A stretch of DNA of 64,000 nt from Saururus chinensis (taxonomy: Eukaryota > Streptophyta > Magnoliopsida > Piperales > Saururaceae), in contig CP141149.1 of assembly GCA_035235625.1 (NCBI GenBank), forward strand, positions 5,610,893-5,674,892. The letters are read 5' to 3'. The notes beneath the pieces were generated by a model. That model was not told where the DNA came from. It made no database searches and worked only from the letters and a program-made list of their open reading frames with translations. Below are positions 11,930 through 22,801 of this stretch, in pieces. The translations under genes were made by a program, and so were the position numbers. The stretch's first letter is position 1. Every line of letters starts with the position of its first letter.

Positions 11930-12480
11930 AATTAATAAAGTTATTAGTGACGCTTGTGAACAAATGTCGCTATTAGAAATAGTATTTGCAACGCTTATTT
12001 ACAAGCATCGCTACTAATTTAAAATTTATATTTCTTTTATTTTTAATTCAATACTATTAGCGACGCTTTTGTAAGTGTCACTAATAGTAGCACTATTAGC
12101 GATGCTTGTATATATGCGTCACTATTGAGAAAGCTATTAGCTACACTTATGAAAAACATCACTAATAGTTATATATATATATATTTTTATTTATTTATTT
12201 ATTTAAAATATGTATCTTTTAGCGATGGTTATATGAAGTGTCGCAAATAGAGGAACTATTAATGACGCTTCTAATAAAGTGTCGCTAATAGGATTAGTAT
12301 TATTGACGCTTGAAGTTAAGCGTCGCTAATAAATAACTTTTAGCAACGCATATGAAAATGCGCCGCTAATAGTTTAATTTTTTGCGATGCTTTTTTATAT
12401 GTCGCAAATAGTTGTTTTTAGAGCCGCTTAACTAAGTGTTGCTAATATATGCGTTGCTAATACTCCATTTTGTTGTAGTG
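11930..12480. repeat. Right subterminal palindromic array of CACTA element 1
   Basis: A run of TTAGCGACGCTT and AAGCGTCGCTAATA half-sites, some decayed, leads to the terminal TTTTGTTGTAGTG. Read in reverse complement it corresponds to the left arm of the element at 47330. Confidence 0.87.
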
Positions 12481-12483
12481 TTT

Positions 12484-14339
12484 CTAGAATTTTTTTACTC
12501 GGGTAGCTTTGGCATCGGTGGCTCTCCGCTTTTGTTCATGCAGTTATCTCTTTTGTGCCATGCAAAGTAGTGTTTTTTATAGGCTTTTAATTGAGTTGCC
12601 CTAAGTTAAATCCTTAGCCGACTTCTTAATTAAATTCCTACGTCGAATTGGAATTTGCTTCATTGGTTTTGTATGTAGGCCAAAATCGTGTGGACACCAC
12701 TTCTTTTGGTAGGATGTCTTGCTCTAGCTCTTCCATCCTGCTCACAAATCTAGCATCTACATGATCGAACTTCTTCATGATCAAAGCCTCACCCCTCACA
12801 CAAAACACTTCTACTCTCCTTGTTACTATAGAAAGCATCAACTAAATCTACTATTGTTTGTCCTCATTTTTCTTCATTCTAGGCTTGATCAGTCCTTTAC
12901 ATACTCGACTTTGCAATTTCTTCTTTCTTTCTGTTCCTCACTCTAAACATCTAATTTACTCCCATTCACATATGTGTGTATGAATGAAATAAACACTTGG
13001 CTAGAGTTTCATTCAACATAATCTCAATCACTAGTAACCTCTCCTTGCATTTTAGTCATGCAATTTTTAAACTTGGAACTCTGATAGAAAACATTAATGG
13101 AGGATCCGGACTTAAATATGGCCGTGAACTCAAAAGTCTGCCACCCATAAATCAAAAATCAAAATTTAACACAACCTCTTCTTCAATTTTGAGTTTAAGA
13201 ACAAAAAACCCATGTTAATTTATGTGATTGAAACCAAATTGGGCATCAATTTTATCAATTTTTCTAATTGCTTCACGTTTCTACAATTAGGACAGTTCTA
13301 TTCAATTAAGTATCCAAATTCGTGTTTGGGAAGATGACTCTTAATCACTGGATAGTCCATATTGCTGTTCAATTTTTTGCTTTGTTCATTAAGTTCTTCC
13401 GTTCATGTCCATATATGTTTCGAAGAAGCCCGTGTCTCTAGAAAGCTATCCAAATCACTTTAATGTATACCAAGAGTATAATGAATTAGTCCATACATCG
13501 TCTAAGTAAACTTGAGAAACATGCCATATTAATAAAACATAAACAATCACATTTTAGACGTGTAAGACTTACATTGAATTCCGACTTTATTCAAATAAAT
13601 GCCCAAAGAAGTAGCATCGCTTGAATTAATTAATAATTAAATCATATTACGAATATCTATTTTAACATAAATAAATTATAATTAATCTTAAATTAACTTA
13701 ATCCTACATTAGCAAATAAGGTACATAGGCATATAAATTGTATAAAAACTATGCGTCTCAGCCAAGAAGAGAGATATTACTAACCTGGCAGCGACCTCTT
13801 CTCCCGGTGTCCTAGACTGCATATATTCTAGCTGCAAACAACCATCAATTTGTGGGGTGGGTATGGCCCTCTCTTTTTCTTGTTGAGCTAAGTGGAGGAG
13901 TAGTGCCAGAATTGCTCTTCAAAAAATCAATGAGAGAGATATCATCTACATCTCTTAACTTCTCATTCCCCAGCAATGGGGTCCATCTTGAGAATCCAAT
14001 AAGTCTAGAGGTTCAAATATTCTCAATGTGCAAGCAATGGAGGGGGCTAGATCAACTACAATTGACTGAGCCGGCCTTTAGGGGAGTTCCAATTGGAAGC
14101 AAAATCATGCAAATGATTTGGAAAAGTCTCATAATAGATAGGAAAGGATTTTGACGTCGTATCTGCATGTGATGATGGTGTCCTATATATGATTAATCAT
14201 AGACTCCCTATCTTCACTAGAAGAACTATTCCAGAAACAAAAAATATATTGGCCTTGACCTTTGGCCAGATTCTAAGGTGAAGAATTAAAGTAACTTTGA
14301 ATAAATAGCGTAGAAGATCTACTATTTGGAACAGGGGGA
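12484..14339. other. Unassigned stretch without a recognisable gene
   Basis: AT-rich sequence with short frames only (for example minus 12638-12841, 67 codons; plus 13852-14154, 100 codons). Neither matches a family I recognise and neither has clear splice context. Small gene fragments cannot be excluded. Confidence 0.5.
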
Positions 14340-15060
14340 TTGGGATCCTAAGGTTGACTTAGTGGGGCCAACAAAGCAACCATTGCCAAAGCATTACAAT
14401 CTGAAATGGCAGCCACATCAGCTGACCACATTACAACTGTTCCCTTTCTAGACTTTGATGGTTTTGCGATGGAGGCTTGCTGCACCGGAGGGTTAACATA
14501 ATTAATGTGATTTTGAGGCAGAGGTCTCCACACTTCAGTAACCTGGTAGACATTTTCGATATGGTAAAAGGAATTACACTTTGTTAAAGACACCGACTTC
14601 CACTCATGTTCAATCTTCTCAATGAATGAACTACCATCATCCCGGACAATTGTAATGTGCTCTAGGTAATTAAAACTGGGTTTTATCTCAACACAAACCC
14701 TAGCATACATAAGCCTTTCATGCTTTGTAGTTGGAGGTCACAGTGGAGAGGAACTCCAATTCTACTAATTACCATACCCAGACCTTTTGCAGATCAATAT
14801 TGTAAGGGGAGATGAGGGAGGCAGATCTAGACTGGAATTGTCTGAATGATTTTTGGAATGGGCATGAACTGAGGATTCCATTGCCTAAGAAGAAATGACC
14901 GACCTCCTAGAAACCGGATAGCAGTATTGAGTACACGATGACAATCATGTTCCATTTGAAACTCAAAGAGAAAAAATCCATTTACTAATGACTTCATATC
15001 AAATGGGCATTTACAATGCTTTGAGGGCACAAATTTTAGCCAAACATAGTATGGACACTC
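14340..15060 (-). pseudogene. Decayed LINE ORF1 (DUF4283 / zinc-knuckle type)
   Basis: On the minus strand, 15060-14827 reads NGFFLFEFQMEHDCHRVLN, then FLGGRSFLLRQWNPQF. This follows the DUF4283 pattern (FFLFRF..EED..RVL....W...G..L.L..W.P.F) of plant L1-like ORF1. After a frameshift, 14710-14348 reads MYARVCVEI, then IEKIEHEWKSVSLTKCNSF. This matches the next segment, where ARVCVEVD precedes the YEWLP..C..C knuckle; here the knuckle is degenerate, with one cysteine and H kept. No endonuclease or reverse transcriptase was seen beside it, so it is a fragment. ORF1 proteins of this type bind LINE RNA. Confidence 0.6.
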
Positions 15061-15070
15061 ATATAGAATG

Positions 15071-15080
15071 TGTGTGTATA

Positions 15081-15111
<31 letters not shown>

Positions 15112-15122
15112 ATATATATATA
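15071..15122. repeat. Microsatellite (TATC)n then (TA)n
   Basis: GTGTGTATATATC is followed by about eight TATC units and then TA dinucleotides. Confidence 0.95.
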
Positions 15123-17395
15123 ACCAAGGGTTTTTGCCATTTGTCAGATTCATGATCCAAGAGGTCGCTAGGCACTGTGATGGATGAAGGACCATAGAGC
15201 TCAGGAAAAAAGGAATAGAAAAGTAATAGTTTGAAGTAGAGAATAAATTTCTTTTGTTGAGGGTGGGAGGGGAGGATGCAGGGACAATCCAAGCTCTTTC
15301 TGTTCTTCGGCAGTATATCTCTTACCACAACTTTGTTTCCCCACCACTTTCTTAATATTTACCTTTTAACATAATCTCATAGGCCAGAATTTTTAGTTAC
15401 TCAATTAAGACCTTGAATTTTATTTGTATAATACATTACTATTTTGATAACCAATATCCAAGGGCTTATCTAATTTAGTCGCACGACTCCAAATTACTGA
15501 AATTTTGTGGACCCCCAATACAAAGAGCCTTTTGTGCTGGATCCATGGTAGTGGGCCACGTGTTAGCGGCTGAACTGGTTGGTTGTGAGCATGGTCATGC
15601 ACCATTAACTACGAAGAGTTTTTTATCCTCTCCTCTAGCCGAGCGTAAATTATATATGAGAATCATTAATTTTTAAGATTGGCGGCGTACACGCTAGTGC
15701 ACATTATGTAAGTAATCACTTACACCGTTGATCTTGTGGATGAATGATTCCTATGCGTAACTTATGTTGAGCTCGTTGTGAGAAGAGAGCATGAAAAACT
15801 CTTCCCATTGGCTAGTGATCGTAGCAAAATTCTAGATCACATATGACCATTTATTATGACTATATCTAGCATATACATTTGGATGCAAAGCCCGAAAAGG
15901 AAAGAAAAACACAAGAAAATTCAAAAATTTCCTTTTCTAGTGTTTGTAAAGTAGGAAAAAATTGGTGGAGGAAATTTCATTTTCTGTTACATGAGATCGA
16001 CAAGAAAATGCCCTTTGAACTTTTTCTTTTTCCTGGAGTAAGAAAATTTACGGTGGTAGAATGGTGTCTATCCAAACACGTGAAGGAAAATATGAGTTCT
16101 TATTGTTCTTCTGTGCGTAAATTTTTTATCTCCGCTTTTCTTTCTTCCTAATCGAACATAACCCAGAAAACATTACTCCAGGGAAAATCATATTATAACG
16201 CAATCAACATAGGTTTCAGTAGTAAGATAGCTAGACGATGTCAATTGATGATAAGGCTGTTAATGATGCCATGTTAATACCTAATACCGACAACTACAAT
16301 AAAATGCTAATAGTCTGGCAGTCACGCTCCCTTTGACCCCTTCCTTTCACAGGCACAAAAGATCAGAAGCAGCTTCGTTGGTGAGTCATAGTCCCAACGT
16401 TACATAACAAGTTGTGCTATTGGGTATTTTAAAATGAAATTAGTTTATTTTGTAAAACCAAATAGGACGCTTATTATTATACCCACATAAAGTATTACTC
16501 TTACAACAAATTGGCGTTTTGTAGAAGTTGGAGGGAGGAAGGAAGTGAAAAAATGTGTCATCAAGTCAGCAGTGTTGTTTAGCTCAAATAAGAGCCAACA
16601 ACGAGTTGTTAGCTTTTCAATTTTTCGGTAGCCTTTGTTGTAGTTTGTGAATTTGCTTCTGGATTGTAAAGGTCATAAGAAACGCGTTTTTGACTTGGTG
16701 ATTAACATCCACCAGCTTATGCCATTACCTAATCACGTGGAACATTTCTTGTCCAAGCAAGGGAGTGGCATCTAACATGTAAACAATATTTAACAAATTA
16801 TAAGCGTAGTAGTTGAAGAGACATTTCTGATAGTCTTGTTTCTCCAGGCGTTACATGGACTGTTACTATCACTAATGCTGATTATGCACCATAATCAATT
16901 TTTGTAGGTCCATGGCAAGATCTATTTTTCTCTCTCTGTGACTAAATCCACGAGAAGCATAAGTCGTCTCCTGTCTTTAAATAAGTAGCTTCTGCTATCC
17001 TCCATGTCCACCATAAATTGTATTTTCTCTGTCCCATATTAAGAGCTTTATTTAGTTCTTCAAACTGGGCTAATTTTAATTTATATTAAATAATCAAATA
17101 GAGCTATTAATTTGAGAGAGAGGAAGTAAATAATCATTTTAATCACGTCAAATAAGATGACAATTTTAGCCACGCCCTTGACCTTCTCATCAAGATATGC
17201 AGTTCTACAACATGACTTGTTCTCACCATAACCCAATCAAACAAATTTAAAACCAATAAGAAATGCAATTACACTTAGTGGGGACCATGTATAAGATCCT
17301 GAATGTGAAACCAGCGGCAGAAATGATTAAAGAAAAGTTTCTATCCAGCTGTTATCCCATCATACAAGTCTTGTTTAAAAACGAAGTGTAAAGGC
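15123..17395. other. Intergenic sequence upstream of the extensin locus
   Basis: No gene was recognised. Frames up to 90 codons lack domain features. The last few hundred bases probably contain the upstream regulatory region of the extensin gene, but I cannot name individual elements. Confidence 0.5.
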
Positions 17396-17399
17396 TTGC

Positions 17400-17408
17400 T
17401 ATATAAAG
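17400..17408 (+). promoter_or_regulatory. TATA box of extensin locus
   Basis: TATATAAAG lies about 130 bp upstream of the extensin start codon, giving an expected transcription start near 17430 and a leader of about 100 nt. Its position and the matching downstream poly(A) signal support a real transcription unit. Confidence 0.75.
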
Positions 17409-17535
17409 GGGTTGTTCCAGTCAGTGCAAAGTATCGAAGCAAACACAGAAGTATTCAGTTACAGAGTTCAGCGAAATCAGAATTTTTTGTCTGATTTCGG
17501 AGCAAACTTTGGTCGGAGGATCTGTTGGGCAGGAC

Positions 17536-18315
17536 ATGAGGAAGCCAGGGAAGGTACGGCAATGGCCGGACCTATTGATCTCCGTGGCCATCTGCCTCAT
17601 GGCTGCGAGTGTAGCAGCTGAAAAGCCTTATTTCTATTCATCACCGCCGCCGGACCACTATCAATTACCACCATTCCCATTTCCATTGCCAAAGTCCCCA
17701 GTATACTCCTACATGTCGCCTCCACCACCATCCTCACCTCCCCCTTCATCTTATTACTATACATCTCCACCCCCTCCTTACTATTACAATTCACCACCAC
17801 CTCCGTCGCCATCTCCACCACCTCCATACATCTACAATTCCCCTCCTCCACCATCTCCATCCCCTCCTCCACCATATGTCTATAAATCACCTCCACCACC
17901 ATCTCCATCTCCACCTCCACCATATGTATACCAATCTCCTCCTCCTCCATCTCCATCACCACCACCCCCTTATGTCTACACATCACCACCACCACCATCA
18001 CCGTCCCCTCCTCCTCCATATATCTACAAATCTCCACCCCCACCTTCTCCATCTCCACCTCCCCCATATGTATACACGTCTCCTCCTCCTCCATCTCCAT
18101 CGCCGCCGCCACCCTATGTCTACAAGTCCCCTCCACCACCATCACCATCCCCACCTCCTCCATACATCTATAAATCTCCACCCCCACCATCTCCATCTCC
18201 ACCTCCTCCTTATGTATATAAGTCTCCTCCCCCTCCATCTCCATTGCCACCCCCCTTATGTCTACATGTCCCCTCCTCCACCATCTCCATCCCCTCCTCC
18301 ACCATATGTCTATAA
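17536..18315 (+). CDS. Extensin, intact N-terminal reading frame
   Basis: Extensins are hydroxyproline-rich cell-wall glycoproteins, O-arabinosylated on SPPPP and cross-linked through YxY tyrosines. I place the start at ATG 17536, not the upstream in-frame ATG at 17509, because 17536 opens a clear signal peptide: basic MRKPGKVRQ, hydrophobic LLISVAICLMAASVAA, with likely cleavage before EKPYFY. Then come KSPVYSYMSPPPP and about fourteen 16-residue periods of the SPPPPSPSPPPPYVYK type. The frame stays open until 18315, but the last ~22 codons are out of register: a 2-nt deletion near 18247 turns the repeat into a Leu/Ser/Thr-rich tail. As read, the product is about 259 residues, compared with about 700 if the periods were in one frame. 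Confidence 0.75.
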   Translation: MRKPGKVRQWPDLLISVAICLMAASVAAEKPYFYSSPPPDHYQLPPFPFPLPKSPVYSYMSPPPPSSPPPSSYYYTSPPPPYYYNSPPPPSPSPPPPYIYNSPPPPSPSPPPPYVYKSPPPPSPSPPPPYVYQSPPPPSPSPPPPYVYTSPPPPSPSPPPPYIYKSPPPPSPSPPPPYVYTSPPPPSPSPPPPYVYKSPPPPSPSPPPPYIYKSPPPPSPSPPPPYVYKSPPPPSPLPPPLCLHVPSSTISIPSSTICL

Positions 18316-19680
18316 ATCACCTCCACCACCATCTCCATCTCCACCTCCACCATATGTATACCAGTCTCCTCCTCCTCCATCTCCATCACCGCCACCCCCT
18401 TATGTCTACATATCACCACCACCACCATCGCCGTCCCCTCCTCCTCCATATATCTACAAATCTCCACCCCCACCTTCTCCATCTCCACCTCCCCCATATG
18501 TATACACATCTCCTCCTCCTCCATCTCCATCGCCACCACCACCCTATGTCTACAAGTCCCCTCCACCACCATCACCATCCCCACCTCCTCCATACATCTA
18601 TAAATCTCCACCCCCACCATCTCCATCTCCACCTCCTCCTTATGTATATAAGTCTCCTCCCCTCCATCTTCATCGCCAACCCCCTTATGTCTACATGTCC
18701 CCTCCTCCACCATCTCCATCCCCTCCTCCACCATATGTCTATAAATCACCTCCACCACCATCTCCATCTCCACCTCCACCATATGTATACCAGTCTCCTC
18801 CTCCTCCATCTCCATCACCGCCACCCCCTTATGTCTACATATCACCACCACCACCATCGCCGTCCCCTCCTCCTCCATATATCTACAAATCTCCACCTCC
18901 CCCATATGTATACAAGTCTCCTCCTCCTCCATCTCCATCGCCACCGCCACCCTATGTCTACAAGTCCCCTCCACCACCATCACCATCCCCACCTCCTCCA
19001 TATATCTACAAATCTCCACCCCCACCATCTCCATCTCCACCTCCTCCATATGTATACATGTCTCCTCCTCCTCCATCTCCATCGCCACCACCCCCTTATG
19101 TCTACAAGTCCCCTCCTCCACCATATGTCTATAAGTCACCTCCACCACCATCTCCATCTCCACCTCCACCATATGCATACAACTCTCCTCCCCTCCATCT
19201 CCATCACCACCACCCCCTTATGTTTACAAATCCCCTCCACCACCATCTCCATCCCCTCCTCCACCATCTCCATCCCCTCCTCCTCCATATATTTACAAAT
19301 CTCCACCCCCACCATCTCCATCTCCACCTCCCCCATATGTATACAAGTCTCCTCCTCCACCATCACCATCACCTCCACCACCATATTTTTACAAGTCCCC
19401 CCACCACCAAGTTCTTCCCCACCTCCACCTTACATTTATAATTCACCACCACCACCGTCTCCAACACCTCCTCCTCCTTACGTATATATATCACCACCTC
19501 CACCATCACCTTCACCACCACCGCCATATGTTTACCAGTCTCCTCCTCCTCCATCTCCATCACCTCCTCCTCCATACTACTACAAATCTCCCCCACCACC
19601 TTCACTATCTCCACCGCCCCCATACTACTACATATCACCTCCACCTCCATCACCTTCCCCACCACCTCCTTATTACTATA
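17770..19680 (+). repeat. 48-bp coding tandem repeat with a 432-bp higher-order period
   Basis: Units encode SPPPPSPSPPPPYVYK variants (YIYK, YVYQ, YVYT, YVYM). A block of nine units recurs. The landmark CCCCTCCTCC before ATATGTCTATAAATCACC occurs at 17861, 18291 and 18720, spacings of 430 and 429 bp, which are 432 less the 2-nt and 3-nt deletions noted above. The third copy is rearranged and shortened. Confidence 0.85.
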
Positions 19681-19959
19681 AATAGCCACCGCCACCATCC
19701 CCGCCTCCTCCCCCACCATACTACTAGAAGTCACCTCCTCAGTACTATTATTAAGCTTCACCACCACCACCAAAAGGCAGCTACTACTAGAAACCGCTTT
19801 CAATTGAGCAGAAATTGAGTGTTTGCTTTGTTGTGCAACTGAATTTTATTGCATATTGAAAAAAAGAGAAATGAAGAAAGGAGGATGTTTAATATTGTTC
19901 CCATGATTTGTCCAATAACTATTTGATGTACTTCTCAATTTTTTATTGTTATTTGTGAG

Positions 19960-19965
19960 AATAAA
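19960..19965 (+). terminator. Poly(A) signal AATAAA of extensin locus
   Basis: AATAAA sits about 170 bp after the last in-frame stop, in a T-rich 3' region, a normal distance for a plant transcript. Confidence 0.65.
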
Positions 19966-19969
19966 GTTC

Positions 19970-20628
19970 TCCGAACTTGGTGTCATGAACCTTCTAATGT
20001 TACTACTTTTTATCTACTTATATATTTTTATCAATCTAATTTAACAACAATTTATCACATTGTCAATTGCTGGTATTATCTCACTTTTTGTACGCTCGCT
20101 CTACAATTTGCATTTATTTGTGTCGTGATTTGATACATAATTAGGGGAGGGACCTTTACGTGAAAGCCTTCTCGCAACCATAACAAGAAGAAATGACTGT
20201 TCGTATGAGCAGGCCAAATCTCACCATAAATAGTGACTAAATTATTTTTTTGTGATCACTAAATGTGGATGGGGGGAAACCCACTTTCATAAAGCAGAAT
20301 GAGGAGAGTACATGATTGTAAGAAGAAATAACAAAAATTACAACTTCCAGCAATGAATTAAAAATAAAATTCATCCAACAACTTCTTGACATGTAGTGAG
20401 AACTCGTGAAAACCACGTCGACTAGGAAAGTTGCTTCATGCTTCCTCCTCTCCCTCATACTTTTGGCACTAGTGGAAGGTCAAGATCTCAATTGTATTAA
20501 ATTTGTGGAGTCAAAATTTCTGGGCTTTTCAATATTGTTTAGGGAGGCCGAATAGAATAACATATGTAAAGAATAGGAAGGAGGAGTTTGTGGTGTACGT
20601 AGAACCTGGTTAATATCATAAGCTATTT
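19970..20628. other. Intergenic, nothing recognised
   Basis: No frame with family features; the longest is 73 codons on the minus strand and resembles nothing I know. Confidence 0.5.
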
Positions 20629-21259
20629 ATCACGCCGCGACACATGCCACCCCTGACCCGAACCAGGTCCAAGGAGGAGGTGACGAAGTGAAGTGGAAAC
20701 GAGGAAGACTTAACCCAAACTTGGGTGAAACACCTATTGAAGTGAGTGCACGTGCCCTTTGTGCAAAAGTAAAAAGAGAAATATAAAGGCTACTTAACAA
20801 TTTTAGTCCACACATACCCACATTATCTAAATGGGAACATAACATCAAGCCTTAAGGGCTACACAAGTCTAGAGTCAACACTGACTATCCATAGTGTGAA
20901 GTAAAGTCAAGTATAAAACTATAATATATCATAAGAAAAATCTAATCAAAGACCCAAATAACACTAGCCCCTCTCAATGAATGTGGTCATCCTCTTGCTA
21001 GACATAGAGCCCACCACCCATACAACCTACATAGCACAACATACATCCCAAAAAATAAAGCCACAAACAAAAAGGGGTGAGCTTAGTTTAGTGAGGGTTT
21101 TGAAATAGAATGTAAACTCATTAAATTTCATATGCATTCTTCATATAACATTCACCAAATCTCCATTCACCACATCCATACATCAAGTTATAAATCAAAT
21201 TCCATTCACACATCCATGCCACCTATGCATTATAATGTAATTCACATTCCATAAACACG
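20629..21259 (-). mobile_element. Fragment of a Ty3-type LTR interrupted by the chromovirus
   Basis: It begins TATCACGCCGCGACACATGC, a decayed form of TGTCACGCCC, the reverse-complement end of many plant Ty3 LTRs. Its next ~300 bp share order and motifs with the LTR beginning at 30481 (GAAGACTTAACCC, GTGCAAAAG, AATATAAAGG). The chromovirus at 21260 is inserted into it, since ACACG is duplicated across that element. Only 9 bp of it follow on the far side before CACTA-family sequence starts at 26818. Confidence 0.5.
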
Positions 21260-21601
21260 TGATGTGCCCGGAGTAGGAACAATCGGTATAGGACGTTCTA
21301 CACAAGAGAGAGAGAGAGAAGAAAAGTAGTAAATTAAAAGAACTAACTCTGAATCATCATGCCGCCCCAAGGAGGAAGACGACCCCTATATGGGGAGTCG
21401 CACCCCCCATCCTTGGGACCCGTGTCGCTAGTGGGCCCAGACATGTCATGGCCAACTAGCGCGCCTTAACCAGTTTATTACAATAACAATAATGCCGTTC
21501 TACGGCTGAATTAAGGGAAACTAGCCTAAGGTACTGAATTAAATAATAGTCGAAAGTACTCAAATAAAGATAAGTAGTGCATCAAGTGTGCATGCACAAC
21601 A
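21260..21601 (-). repeat. 3' LTR of chromovirus
   Basis: A near copy of the 5' LTR with a longer GA run. Ends are TGATGTGCCC and GCACAACA on the plus strand. Confidence 0.92.
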
Positions 21602-21625
21602 CTCCACCACGCTTCCGCACACGCC
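21602..21625 (-). other. Polypurine tract region
   Basis: Read on the minus strand, GCGGAAGCGTGGTGGAG lies directly against the 3' LTR. The nested element at 1149 has the related GCGAAGCGTAGTGGAT at the same place, which suggests the same clade. Confidence 0.65.
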
Positions 21626-21631
21626 TTGTCC

Positions 21632-21898
21632 TCAAGGCGACCAAGAAGGATAACGAGATAGGAACTCATCCTCAGGTAGCCAGGTAGCATCCTCCAAATA
21701 TTGCCCATGCCATGAGAACAACACTTCAGTAATAATACGCCCCGAATGGCGAACACGACGCTTATCAAGCAGCGCTGCAGGAGTAGGGTCAGAAGAGACC
21801 ACAGAACCCATCAATGGAGGTGGTGGAGCATCCATGGCCAGAGAGGGATCACTGATGCAACGGCACAGCTTGGAAACATGAAAAACAGGGTGGACCAA
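21632..21898 (-). pseudogene. Chromovirus chromodomain and end of pol
   Basis: After MVHPVFHVSKLC the segment LFSWHGQYLEDATWLPEDEF has the chromodomain pattern (aromatic-x-W-x-G ... ATW-P.E/D), ending SRYPSW. Such domains target plant chromoviruses to particular chromatin. TGA at 21632 is the natural end. Confidence 0.88.
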
Positions 21899-21970
21899 CG
21901 AACCCGGCGGTAGAGTGAGACGGTAGGCAACTGACCCAATGCGTGCTTCAACAACATAGGGTCCATGAAA

Positions 21971-22786
21971 TCAGGGGGCAAGCTTGGAGTGTGCTGGCTG
22001 AAATAAGGAGGTCTGGCGTTGAGGAAGAACAGAGACATAAACCAAGTCCCCCACGTCAAACTCGCGCTCGGTATGATGGCTATCATAGATCTGCTTCATT
22101 CTGTTCTGGGCCGCAGACAGGTCCTTAAGCTGGCGAAGAACCTCATCATGAGTCTGGAGCATATAGTCAACTTCGGCCATCGCAGAGCGCAAGGGAACAT
22201 AAGAGAGCACGATAGGAGGCGGCCGCCCATAGAGTACCTCAAAAGGAGTAAATCCAGCGCAAGTATGATAAGCAGTATTATAAGACCACTCGGCACATGG
22301 CAGAAGCAGAAGCCAGCGGCGAGGCTGGGACATAGTAAAACAGCGCAGGTACTGGTCCAAACATCGGTTAACAACCTCAGCCTGCCCATCTGTCTACGGA
22401 TGATAGGCGGTATTCATGTGCAAGGAAGTGCCCTGTAGAGTGAAGAACTCCTGCCAAAACTGAGAGATAAAAATCCTATCACGATCAGAGACGATGGTGC
22501 GAGGCATACCGTGTAATTTGGCCACATCGCGAACGTAGAGTTCAGCCACAGACTTGGCGGTGTAGGGGTGACCCAAGGCACTAAAATGGGCGTACTTGGA
22601 CAGCCGATCCACCACTACCATGATCACCAACTTGCCCTGAACCAAGGGCAAGGCCTCCACAAAATCCATAGAAACATCGTCCCATACCTGATCCAGAATG
22701 GGCAAGGGCTGAAGTAACCCAGCAGGAGAGGTGGTGGCGGACTTGGCGCGCTGACAGACATCACAAGCAGCCACATAAGCAGTCAC
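21971..22786 (-). pseudogene. Chromovirus integrase core and C-terminal part
   Basis: It starts with the second half of the zinc finger, CDVCQRAK. The DDE core shows SMDFVEALP (first Asp) and TIVSDRDRIFIS (second Asp). A TAG at 22394-22396 interrupts between NTAYHP and TDGQAEVVNR, so the glutamate segment lies just after the stop. The later part is RWLLLLPCAEWSYNTAYHT and the GPY/F-proximal FDVGDLVYV. It joins element DNA to the chromosome. Confidence 0.9.
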
Positions 22787-22801
22787 TGCACGTCGAACAC
22801 C

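Larger units (their letters stand above)
426..12480 (+). mobile_element. CACTA (En/Spm-like) element 1, non-autonomous, with two nested insertions
   Basis: The left end reads CACTACAACAAAA and the right end is its exact reverse complement, TTTTGTTGTAGTG. TTT flanks both sides (423-425 and 12481-12483), which is the 3-bp duplication expected of CACTA transposons. Both ends carry dense subterminal arrays built on TTAGCGACG and its complement. I found no transposase reading frame (no TNPD/TNPA-like protein), so the element would have to be moved in trans. Two younger insertions, each with a 5-bp flanking duplication, account for much of the length (1149-3978 and 5259-10120). Without them the core is about 4.35 kb, close to the 4.18-kb related copy at 47330-51507. 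The plus sign is arbitrary, set by the GC-rich block lying near the left end. Confidence 0.9.
17536..19790 (+). pseudogene. Extensin gene, full extent, with frameshifts and nonsense codons
   Basis: The 48-bp coding periods run on to about 19735, but in shifting frames: frame 1 to ~18247, frame 2 to ~19195, frame 1 to ~19397, then frame 3. Relative to neighbouring periods there is a 2-nt deletion near 18247, a net 3-nt loss near 18661-18690 that locally scrambles the peptide, and 1-nt deletions near 19192 and 19397. All lie in C/T runs. The last frame then meets TAG at 19683, TAG at 19725 and TAA at 19752, and would otherwise reach TAG at 19788 after a Tyr-rich tail. TATA box, leader, signal peptide and poly(A) signal are normal. 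Either this is a recently dead gene, or some indels are long-read errors in a simple repeat; the three stops favour real decay. Confidence 0.7.

Noticed and set aside
17597..19384. Long minus-strand frames (217 and 322 codons) and alternative plus-strand His/Leu-rich frames across the extensin repeats
   Set aside because: They are shadows of a stop-free 48-bp coding repeat. Only the frame giving SPPPPSPSPPPPYVYK has a signal peptide and family match.
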